Source: Hirudo medicinalis
Lineage: Eukaryota > Annelida > Clitellata > Hirudinida > Hirudinidae
DNA length: 14,211 nt
Assembly (NCBI GenBank): GCA_011800805.1
Contig: MPNW01001378.1
Location: 22,992 to 37,202, forward strand
Direction of reading: 5' to 3'
The notes under the pieces are model-generated. The model saw nothing but the letters and a program-made list of their open reading frames with translations. It ran no database searches and was not told the origin of the DNA. A program made the translations under genes and the position numbers. How positions within the stretch are numbered: position 1 is the first letter of the stretch; each line of letters starts with the position of its first letter. Shown here piece by piece: positions 7,319 through 14,211 of this stretch.

Positions 7319-9549
7319 ATGAATTCCTACGAAATATTTGGCTTTATTTTATTATCCGTCAATGGATTGCTTGTCCAATCATCTCAGTTTTGCTATGATG
7401 GATACTGTTACAGCACCGATGGAATACTAAAGAATGTGAGTAGTTTAAAAGATGCTCAAGAATACTGCTACAACAACGACAACTGGAGCTGGTTACTGGA
7501 ACTTCTTAGCTACGATCAGTTAATAAGCCTTATAATTTGGAGCGGGAGTGATCCTTCGAATTTCTTACTAAATATGGTTGGCATTGGAACTAATGCATGG
7601 ACGAGCGTTCTCGACTCACCATTACCAAGTAAAAATAATTTATTACATTAATCATTACATTAAACATATTTGCATGTGATTTATTTTGATTATTTTCTTT
7701 TTAATAACCCACTTAAGATGCATTAATATATCTAACCGGCAAATGAGATCTTTTACTTGTGATTACAAGGTGGTTTCTACATTAACGAAAGTAGGGGCCA
7801 GCAATTTTTATACTTGAGGAAGTCTGGAATGAAGCTGTATTTCTACGGTACAAATCAAAGTTATTACAAAGCTGGATCAATATGTCGCTATCAAGGTTTG
7901 AATATTGAAATATTGTTGATTGCGATCTTTCTAAATGCTAAAACTAACAAGTTCTCGATGAACATGATGCTCCTTCTCTCAAGACGTTATTGAATTTATG
8001 TATGCGAATCTATATCTTATACATTATTTATGTGGAATCTTATTATAAATAAATATTTATAAATTTTTATTAGAAATTGCTTGTGAGAATTTCAAACGAG
8101 TTTGTCCAAGTTGTAATTTGTAATTTCCATATATAAAACAATTATTCGCAATACTTTTTCTGAATTTCGACTTTATATTCCTCCGTCTATTTGATGTTTT
8201 TAAAATTTAAAATTTAATTGTCTCACTTAATTCAGGCAATTGCAACGGTGGATTCTGCTATTTTGCACAAACATCACCCCGGAATTGGTTTGAGGCTGGT
8301 ACTTACTGTTACTTTATTGAAATCAATCTCGTTGGAAGTGGACACTTGTTGACCTTTGAGGGGATGACCTTTGATGAGGTTTCCAATTTAAGCATCACCA
8401 ACCAACTGAATGAAAATACCGATTACTGGGTCGGATATTCGAAACTTTATTATAGACTGATGCACTCAAGTACATGTTAAAATTTAATTATTAACATATT
8501 ACGAGAATTACAGCTGAAGTGTCGAATCCATGAAAAGTACATAACTATTTCCTTGATTCAGATACCAGGGCTTACGTGCTAATGTTCTTTCCGGCATATC
8601 CTCAGCAAACTTCGGCGAGTCCAAACGAATCGTATTTCGTATTTATCAACTCTAATGGGTTTCTGGAGGATAAACCTGTTGGCAATGCCAGCTTCTATAT
8701 CGTTTGCATGAAACGTCAGTACTCTGATTGATTGATTGATTGATAAGTGAACAATTTTGATTGATTTCATAAAATGTAATATATCCTTAATATTACATAA
8801 TAATACTTAATAATACTTAGTAATACTTAATATTACTTAATAATACTTAATACTAGTTAATAATACTTAATACTAGTTAACAGTCAGTACTCTAATTGAT
8901 TGATAAGTGAACAATATTGATTGATTTCATAAAATGTTCTCAAGTTGGATAAACGAGTCGCGCAATCAATCATTCAATCTATCTAAATTACCCTGGTAAC
9001 ATTTGACAGCCGATTCACCCATCATAGAACATACGAGTACATGTCTTACATCAGGTGTGTGTTTGCTACAGTATTGTACATTTTAATGTAGTAGGGCGTT
9101 GGCTAACATAAAAATTCATTGACTTTTGGATTCCAGTACAACTGCCTTTCTATTAGGGTTGCGAACTGGTTTTGTCAAATTTATTATCGAAATATATACA
9201 AAGCGTGTAATGTGCATCTGACATTTGACATGTAACTTGATTCATAATGTACATCTGACATTTGACATGTGACTTGATTCAACATAGAAATAACAGAACT
9301 TATGACAGAAACACATCCTTTGACGTCAGTTCTGACGGTCCCGGTTACAACCTTACAAAGTCCAAAAGTTACAAACACAACTATGCGTATGTTAACATGG
9401 CTTGTAAAATTTTTGTCCTGCTGCTCTTTGCAATTTTTTGACCAAATAATTTTTAATGACCATATAATTAATTAATATTAGTCAATACTATATATTTCTC
9501 AGAATCAACCTTCTTACTTGCACTACTCCTCCCAATTCTGTTGTGCTGA
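7319..9549 (+). CDS. Gene C: intact dual C-type-lectin-like surface protein with a GPI-type C-terminus
   Basis: Six exons: 7319-7628, 7770-7895, 8236-8469, 8562-8714, 9309-9386 and 9503-9549. All introns are GT-AG and phase 1, and total coding length is 948 bases (315 residues). Residues 1 to about 21 are a signal peptide (IFGFILLSVNGLLV). CTLD1 (to about 145) has FCYDGYCYSTDG, SLKDAQEYC, WSWLLEL, NAWTSVL, FLYLRKSG and ICRY. CTLD2 (about 146-274) has NCNGGFCYF, GHLLTFEGMTFDE, YWVGYSKLYY, SPNESYFVF and FYIVCMK. Exon 5 is a Thr/Ser/Pro stalk of 26 residues (VPVTTLQSP) with an NTT glycosylation site at 297. Exon 6 adds QSTFLLALLLPILLC and stops. That is a short hydrophobic tail with no polar residues after it, as in GPI-anchor signals. 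Classical EPN/QPD and WND sugar-binding motifs are absent. Start choice: first ATG, two bases after an acceptor. CTLD assignment is firm; the stalk and anchor exons rest on splice sites, phase and composition. Confidence 0.82.
7770..7895 (+). other. Gene C exon 2 (CTLD1 C-terminal half)
   Basis: Acceptor ACAAG at 7769 and donor CAAG|GTTTG at 7895. The exon is 126 bp, phase 1 at both ends. It encodes NESRGQQFLYLRKSG and ends in SICRY, the closing cysteine of the CTLD fold. It matches exon 2 of B (5399-5539), of A (1783-1660) and of D (12949-12830). Confidence 0.8.
8236..8469 (+). other. Gene C exon 3 (CTLD2 N-terminal half)
   Basis: Acceptor TTCAG at 8235 and donor CACTCAA|GTACAT. The exon is 234 bp, phase 1 at both ends. 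It encodes an N-terminal cysteine pair (CNGGFC), YCYF, then GHLLTFEGMTFDE and YWVGYSKL, the second-helix and WIGL-like core of a CTLD. The equivalents in A (1323-1087) and D (12501-12277) share GHL-x-TFEG and YW-x-GYS. Confidence 0.8.
8562..8714 (+). other. Gene C exon 4 (CTLD2 C-terminal half)
   Basis: Acceptor GATTCAG and donor AAAC|GTCAGT. The exon is 153 bp, phase 1 at both ends. It encodes SPNESYFVF, NGFLEDKPVG and FYIVCMK. Gene A exon 4 matches block for block (HPNESYYVYF, NFLFKEKPVG, QIICMR). Similarity between A, C and D ends exactly at the donor GT, which supports a real splice site rather than the in-frame stop a few codons later. Confidence 0.78.
8726..8937 (+). repeat. Tandem duplication and TTGA / TAATACTTA repeats in gene C intron 4
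   Basis: The block beginning GTCAGTACTCT at 8715 and ending AAAATGT at 8777 recurs at 8883-8937 with few changes. Within it are GATT units, four and a half in copy 1 and fewer in copy 2. Between the copies, about 8786-8880 is made of TAATACTTA-like units, some reading TACTAGTTA. The duplicated block begins at the exon 4 donor site. Confidence 0.8.
9211..9284 (+). repeat. Two-copy 37-bp tandem repeat in gene C intron 4
   Basis: Unit TGTGCATCTGACATTTGACA... at 9211-9247 is followed directly by a near-identical copy at 9248-9284. The two differ at only a handful of bases. It ends 24 bp before the stalk exon of gene C. Confidence 0.8.
9309..9386 (+). other. Gene C exon 5 (Thr/Ser/Pro stalk)
   Basis: Acceptor TTATGACAG and donor ATGC|GTATGT, a strong 5' splice site. 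The exon is 78 bp, phase 1 at both ends. It encodes a stalk rich in Thr, Ser, Pro and Val with HPLTSVLTVPVTTLQSP and NTT. Such segments are often O-glycosylated spacers between lectin domains and the membrane. The stalk exons of A (96-1) and D (11529-11497) occupy the same place and phase but are not alike in sequence. Confidence 0.6.
9503..9549 (+). other. Gene C exon 6 (hydrophobic GPI-type tail and stop)
   Basis: Acceptor TATATTTCTCAG ends at 9502. With the phase-1 base from exon 5 it reads QSTFLLALLLPILLC and stops at TGA 9547-9549. A candidate attachment residue (N297 or a nearby small residue), a six-residue spacer and about twelve hydrophobic residues fit the GPI-signal layout. The frame one base over is also open across 9503-9593 and would encode a longer hydrophobic segment, but its phase does not match exon 5. 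Confidence 0.6.
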
Positions 9550-9631
9550 TATTTTCAGTCACCTTTGCCTGCTTCATTATGCCTTTTTATGTCAGGAGGT
9601 AAAACGATTTAATAGATTAATATAACAAACT

Positions 9632-9800
9632 TATTTATAGTTATTGTGAATATTATTTATTTATAATCACTGTGAATATTATTATTTTTATAATTATTAT
9701 GAATATTATTTATTTATAATTATTGTGAATGTTATTATTTATTTTTAATAATTGTGATTATTATTATTATTTATTTATAATTATTGCGAATATTGTTGTT
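9632..9800 (+). repeat. Minisatellite downstream of gene C
   Basis: About six degenerate units of roughly 25-32 bp, with consensus near TTTATAATTATTGTGAATAT. They lie between the gene C stop and the candidate polyadenylation signals, so probably in its 3' UTR. Confidence 0.75.
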
Positions 9801-9987
9801 CATTTTCTTTGTCTAGAAACACTAGAAGAGAGTCTGAAGAGTCTCCATATTCTCCTTGACTTCACGGCCAACCCTCAACTGACATGATTAACATGATTTT
9901 CAATTTTTAGAATATCTAATTTGTTACAAGCCATTTAATTCGTAATAATTAACAATTTCATTAAATTAATTAATTAATTTAATTAGT

Positions 9988-10011
9988 AATAAACGACAAG
10001 CCGCAAATAAA
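9988..10011 (+). terminator. Candidate polyadenylation signals of gene C
   Basis: AATAAA occurs at 9988-9993 and again at 10006-10011, about 440-460 bp after the gene C stop. No closer AATAAA is present on this strand. In AT-rich DNA one such hexamer could be chance; two near each other are somewhat more convincing. Confidence 0.35.
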
Positions 10012-10086
10012 TGTGAGATTGAATTGGAGAATTAAGAAGATGTTTGTGTCACAATCATCGTTATGTACTTAAGGTGCAGTTGTGAC

Positions 10087-10160
10087 CAGGGCCGCCGAGA
10101 AGGGGGCAGGGGTAAGTGCCCAGGGGCCACTTTTTTGTGTAATTTCTGTCGGCGGCCCTG
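10087..10160. mobile_element. 74-bp hAT-like miniature inverted-repeat element
   Basis: It begins CAGGGCCGCCGA (10087-10098) and ends TCGGCGGCCCTG (10149-10160), a perfect 12-bp terminal inverted repeat. The interior is strikingly GC-rich (GGGGGCAGGGGTAAGTGCCC) against an AT-rich surround. CAGGG...CCCTG ends are typical of hAT-type elements in animal genomes. No clear 8-bp target duplication was seen: GTTGTGAC on the left, TGTGTAAT on the right. It is far too short to encode a transposase. Confidence 0.65.
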
Positions 10161-10319
10161 TGTGTAATCCTGTTTGAGTTCTCGATGAAATGCTAAATCT
10201 TTCAATAGCTTCAAGTTATTGGAGACAACTTACTGCAACATGTTCTCGCAGCACTTCTTACGCACCAAATGGCTTCATGCGAAGATATATTTATAAAAAT
10301 GCTTTAATTGGTAAATCTT

Positions 10320-10445
10320 ATGAATAATAATAATATTAATAATAATAATATATTATACCTTATTAAATCTTATAATTAATTATTCATATTAATAGTAGCC
10401 ATAATAATAATAATAATAATAACAATAATAGTGATGATAATAATA
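10320..10445. repeat. AAT / TAATAG microsatellites
   Basis: Two clusters of AAT and ATA units (about 10323-10353 and 10402-10445, the second with interspersed AAC and GTG changes), separated by plain AT-rich DNA. Confidence 0.75.
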
Positions 10446-10455
10446 GTGTGTTTAG

Positions 10456-10567
10456 GTTTGCAAAGCACCACGTGCAGGTCAGCATCAAGTTCGTTTTCAA
10501 CATTATAAGAAAGCCGTTCATGAGATTATTAGTCACTAATCAAGTGATTGGAGGCAGCTTGGCATTT
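10456..10567 (+). other. Unassigned candidate exon
   Basis: GTGTTTAG precedes 10456 and GGCATTT|GTAAGTAA follows 10567, a strong donor. Between them a frame of 37 codons is open (it contains VQVSIKFVFNIIRKPF and VIGGSLAF). I do not recognise it, and I could not link it in phase to another exon on this strand. It may be a remnant or chance. Confidence 0.2.
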
Positions 10568-10650
10568 GTAAGTAATTTGTAGGAGATTATGGATTAAAAT
10601 CAATAAAAGAAATGAAATCATTTAACAATAAATTCATAATTTCTTGCTGA

Positions 10651-11133
10651 GATTATTTAAAAAAAAGAGATCAAGCTAAAATTAAGCAAAAATATGACAA
10701 GAAAAGGAGAAAATTTATTGCCCTGCTTTTCTTGATGCACTTGTGCTGCCAAAATGTCGCAAACGTTAATTTCTCTTGGTCGTTGAGGGGACGACTTGAC
10801 TTATTCATCACCCAGTCCTATCAACTTAATTCCGAACAGGATCTTTTGTGTAACTTTGACGAGTCATAAAGGCCTCTTTGATTTAATGCCAATATCGTGA
10901 TCGGAACATTGAAATACGACGAGCAGAATATCAAGATCACGAGGAATGAGTAACTATTTAACGAGAAAAGCAACGAAATAACTAAAACCACTCGAGGTAC
11001 TATCAAGTATTCGGTGAAAAGTCTCGAAAGATGTAGACACATTTATACAATTCGATTAACGCATTTAACGCAAAAAAAAAGTCTGATTTTTATCTGTAGC
11101 TTAAAGACAAAATTAATGTTTAAAATAAATTTT
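10651..11133 (+). pseudogene. Decayed open frame of unknown origin
   Basis: One plus-strand frame stays open for 161 codon positions except for three stops, at 10867-10869 (TAA), 10879-10881 (TGA) and 10951-10953 (TAA). About ten stops would be expected at this base composition. The start holds a basic then hydrophobic stretch (KKRRKFIALLFLMHLCC) followed by NVNFSW, much like a signal peptide. The middle has LKYDEQNIKITRNE. An ATG lies one base out of frame just upstream (about 10694). It looks like a dead secreted-protein gene, but no family is recognised. The opposite strand also has a 73-codon open frame at 11042-10821, hydrophobic throughout, which is the alternative reading. Confidence 0.3.
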
Positions 11134-11141
11134 TAAAATTG

Positions 11142-11263
11142 TCACAAAATGCGATTCATGGCCTTGTTCGTACTGGTAAGCAGCATTGCATCATGACATT
11201 GTAACATTGTGATCATGTGGGACGGTAACATCATCAGAACCAAAGATAGTAACGCGAATCCGC
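11142..11263 (-). other. Gene D last exon (transmembrane segment and short tail)
   Basis: The minus-strand acceptor GGATTTCTCAG precedes 11263, and the phase-1 frame reads GGFALLSLVLMMLPSHMITM onward to TGA at 11144-11142. The hydrophobic part aligns with the last exon of gene C (STFLLALLLPILL). Unlike C it continues into a polar tail with NKAMNR, pointing to a membrane span rather than a GPI signal. Confidence 0.6.
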
Positions 11264-11374
11264 CTGAGAAATCCAATTCACATGATTAGTTTAATAACCC
11301 AACAACATGCGCTTTGAGTAGGACTTAATAAGATCAATAGTAATTAAGCAAATCATTTGAATAATAATAATAAC

Positions 11375-11418
<44 letters not shown>

Positions 11419-13765
11419 CAACAATAATAATATTAATAATTCTGTAAATAATTGAATAAATTCGCAAGAAAATCCAAGGACTAAAGATGAGCTCACCTGG
11501 TGCCACTGACTCTCCGACGACGTTTCTGGCTGTAATTATGAATTAAATAAATTAAATTGATTCGATATATTGTTGTGCTGGAGTGATTGATATTCAGGAA
11601 TCCAACGAATGCGAACATATTTTTTGGTTTGCGAACATTTTTTTGTGGATCACTTCAGCAAAGCAATAATAATTAATAAAATTAGTCAAAAATTCATTTT
11701 GAATTTTGTGGAAAATGAAAAACAAGATGCAAGGAACTGGTATGAAAAAGAATCTCGTTTTCTCTCAAATGAAAGGACTTATTTTGGAACTGGTGATTCC
11801 AACAAAATTTAGGTTATTAAGGTTATTTTTTAACAAAAAATCACATTTTTTCATATGAATCGTAAATGTTTGTAATTCATAAAAATAAATGTAAATACTA
11901 ATATTAATAATAATAATATTACTATTTAAAACATAATTTTAAAGTATATTTTAATTGTGTCCATTAACGCAATAATAACCTTTCATGACAAAAATCATGG
12001 CCTTTTCAGTATCGGGAGGGAAGTCCTCCCAAACCCAGGTACCGTCTTTGGGTGAATGTTTGATGCCAACCAAAAACATCTTGTTCTTTTCAGAGAACTT
12101 AAATTGCGGATGGTCAGGTTTAAAATTGGCCCATGTGATCCTTTTTTCTGCAATTATTTGTGTAATATTCTTCTTTAAATTTTTTTTTATATTATGATTT
12201 GATATTTTATATCATTATTTTGTTGACTAATTTTAATAATGTTTAATGCAAAATCTTCGAACATTGCAGGACCAACTTGAGTGTCTCCACCTGTAATATA
12301 GTCTTGAGTAGCCAACCCAATAGCTTTGTGATGCCTTTAATCCTGCTTTCATTATATCATTTTTGGTCACTCCCTCGAAAGTCATCAAGTGTCCGCTGGT
12401 TTCATTTGGCTGCGTCCTGTTGAACATGCAATCCTTTTCGGCGCTGAACCATTGCCTCAGCCTTTCGACAACTTCGATGCGATATGCTCCGTTGGTCTTG
12501 CCTGGGAGAATTTTTAAAAATCTTGTACTTAATGAAAGAATGTTATAATTGTATTTATTAATATTAATTAGGTTATTGTCAATGCAATCTGGCATTTGTT
12601 TTTAAGGCGAGGGGTACAAGTCCGCGTCTTATTTATCTCCAATATGGGTTTTTATCGGCGCGATAAAAATTATAGAATTACTGAATTCAATGAAATATTG
12701 CGTAGAACATGCAAGTGTTATTGTAACTAGTAACTTGCTTTCAACTTATAAGTCACAATTTGCATAGTGAAATAATATGTTAGTAAATTCGATGTTATAG
12801 TTCAGTGGTATGTTATGTGCACCAATAACCTTCCAGACGACAGATGTAGAAGCATTCAGAGTTGACAAATTCACCGATCAAAGATACGTCAGTTTGGAAC
12901 AATGTCAACGTGAGGAATTCGTGAACTCCTTTCTCAACAGGAAATTCACCTTGATGTATTTTTAAATGAAATTTTTCGGAAAATAAAAATTTACTGAGAA
13001 AAAATTCGACTCTGCATGTTGTATGTCGTAAATATTTGATTTTTGATTTTCAACCCCACATTTTAAAAATGTTTGATTAGTTATGTTTTGTTCTGTAAAA
13101 TATATTTATGCTCAAAAGGAATCATTCCCAACTTGTTGGGATTTTGAGTGGACAAGACCATGAAACTCAAAAAAAAACAAACAAAAACAATTCACTTGGT
13201 AATGGTTTGCCATGAACACTTAGATAGTTTTCATCGAACGAGGCCATCGTGTTAAGCAATACAAGTCCGCTTTTTGGCAGGTTATTGAACAAAAACTCCT
13301 TCTCAGTTTCATATATTTCCAGTGGCCAAAATCCTTCTGCACACTTCTTCTCCACCTCCTCCAAACTTTTGATGGAGTTTTCTTTTTCATAACTTTTGTA
13401 GCAATAAGCACTGGAACACAATTCTTCCGATGCGCAGTTCAACACTCCGACAACAAGCCACAATACAAACCCGATTCTCAGGAAATCAAGTCCGCTAAGT
13501 TACAGAACGTATGATTTTATAAATAAATTTAAATTTAAGTAATAGCGTAAATCGTTTATTATTTTAATGTGAATTAATAATTCACAAATAAGAATAACTT
13601 CGGGATAAGTGTAATATGAGCAGCGGAAAGAAGTCAAGTGAACAACACGAACAGCATATTAACCCGTTTGGATGCAATTGTTGTTTATTTTTTTAATTAC
13701 CTGAAATTGGCACAAAAGTTATGAGAAAAGTGAGCTGAACTAAACTGAAGTTCACAGAAAGTCAT
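11142..13765 (-). CDS. Gene D: intact, diverged dual C-type-lectin-like membrane protein
   Basis: Seven minus-strand exons: 13765-13701, 13494-13196, 12949-12830, 12501-12277, 12147-11980, 11529-11497 and 11263-11142. The first intron is phase 2 and the rest phase 1. Coding length is 1032 bases (343 residues), all in frame. A hydrophobic core (IGFVLWLVVGVL, residues 29-40) precedes CTLD1, which has LCSSAYCYKSYE, KKCAEGFWPLEIYE and GLVLLNTM, and exon 3 ends CFYICRL. CTLD2 has SAEKDCMF, GHLMTFEG, YWVGYSRLYYRW and DGTWVWEDFP. It lacks the N-terminal cysteine pair and has VMK where A and C have CM(K/R), so its remaining cysteine has no obvious partner. A short stalk (ARNVVGESVAP) leads to GGFALLSLVLMMLP and MITML, then about 18 mostly polar residues. 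This fits a single-pass membrane protein. The start at 13765 is the only ATG that reaches the signal core, but it gives a long n-region. The first exon is the least certain part. Confidence 0.78.
11360..11432. repeat. AAT microsatellite in gene D intron 6
   Basis: Long AAT/TAA run with AAC interruptions, between the stalk exon and the last exon of gene D. Confidence 0.85.
11497..11529 (-). other. Gene D stalk micro-exon (33 bp)
   Basis: Flanked on the minus strand by a clean acceptor (ATAATTACAG) and a near-consensus donor (CACCAG|GTGAGC). It is 33 bp, so it can be included or skipped without changing frame. In phase 1 it reads ARNVVGESVAP. It sits where gene C has its 26-residue stalk exon. 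Confidence 0.6.
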
Positions 13766-14211
13766 TCAAAATTTTCGCAGGAAAATAAACAACACAAAAC
13801 ATCAACCGTCGCTTTCAAAAATTCTGAAATGTGAACTTCAACTTTCACCAGCGTCTGTTCTAAATCCAACCTTGCAATATGTCACTGTTAATTATTATAT
13901 TAATAATGTACCAATTTCTTAATAATACAACCAATACTAATTAATTCAATAATTGATTATCTATTTACTAAAGGCTAAGATGGATTTAGCGTAACATTTA
14001 ATACATATTAGTTATGGACTTAGAGAAATAGGAAATCCTAATAAAGTTTATAAGGTTTTTTTCACCTCAATTTAAAACATAATATCTTCCTGAATTTCTG
14101 TCTTGTAACAGAGCTCAAAACGATTTAATATTAACCCCGATATTAATCTAATATTGATACTGATAAGGACACTGATTTTGATACATTCTATAAAACCTTA
14201 ATACCAAAAAA
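13766..14211. other. Upstream region of gene D, no further gene seen
   Basis: AT-rich sequence beyond the first exon of D. Its part nearest D (to about 13860) is less AT-rich and probably holds the promoter and 5' UTR. It shares the word GAATTTTTGAA with the region upstream of gene A. No open frame resembling the lectin family was found to the window end. Confidence 0.4.

Noticed and set aside
8713..8730. Gene C ending at the TGA just after exon 4 (tail RQYSD)
   Set aside because: Similarity among A, C and D stops exactly at a GT in all three, and phase-matched downstream exons complete the gene. The short read-through tails differ completely.
8579..8770. Minus-strand open frame of 63 codons
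   Set aside because: Shadow of gene C exon 4.
9184..9378. Minus-strand open frame of 64 codons
   Set aside because: Shadow of the gene C stalk exon and of the 37-bp tandem repeat.
9503..9593. Alternative transmembrane exon in another frame (VVLIFSVTFACFIMPF)
   Set aside because: Acceptor phase does not match the phase-1 donors of gene C exons 4 and 5. The GPI-type reading from the same acceptor does.
11151..11288. Plus-strand ATG with a signal-peptide-like start (MRFMALFVLVSS) and a continuing frame
   Set aside because: It has an in-frame stop after 15 codons and is the complement of the last exon of gene D, which fits by splice site, phase and hydrophobicity.
11609..11812. Plus-strand open frame of 67 codons
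   Set aside because: Lies in gene D intron 5, has no recognised motif, and is a plausible chance frame in AT-rich DNA.
11985..12197. Plus-strand open frame of 70 codons
   Set aside because: Shadow of gene D exon 5, whose minus-strand reading carries the CTLD-like DGTWVWEDFP.

Overview
The window looks like an AT-rich invertebrate animal genome: no bacterial-style operons, many TAA/ATT and TA microsatellites, a 74-bp hAT-like inverted-repeat element, and multi-exon genes with GT-AG introns. The species cannot be named from the sequence.

The content is a local cluster of one gene family in different states of health. Each member encodes a secreted or surface protein with two C-type-lectin-like domains (CTLDs). 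Each domain is built from two exons and opens with a Cys-x-x-x-(Tyr/Phe/Gln)-Cys-Tyr-like motif. Nearly all introns are phase 1. Left to right: gene A (minus, 1-2183) runs off the left edge and carries a one-base frameshift in exon 2. A decayed first-exon copy E (plus, about 212-455) lies inside the last visible intron of A. Pseudogene P (plus, 3327-3590) is a stop-ridden first exon. Gene B (plus, 4966-6206) has an intact first CTLD, but its second breaks off after about 13 residues at an inverted-repeat boundary. Gene C (plus, 7319-9549) is an intact six-exon gene of 315 codons. Gene D (minus, 13765-11142) is an intact, more diverged seven-exon gene of 343 codons. C and D are convergent.

The main result is that C and D could be closed completely by splice sites and phase. 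Each reads signal sequence, CTLD1, CTLD2, short stalk, hydrophobic C-terminus. C ends like a GPI-anchor signal. D ends in a transmembrane-like segment with a short polar tail. A has an equivalent Ser/Thr-rich stalk exon at the window edge. The calcium/sugar-binding EPN/QPD and WND motifs of classical lectins are not seen, so these are probably protein-ligand or atypical receptors. An innate-immune or recognition role is inference only.

The remaining DNA is mostly AT-rich spacer: microsatellites, a minisatellite after C, tandem duplications inside C intron 4, and an unassigned decayed reading frame at 10651-11133.
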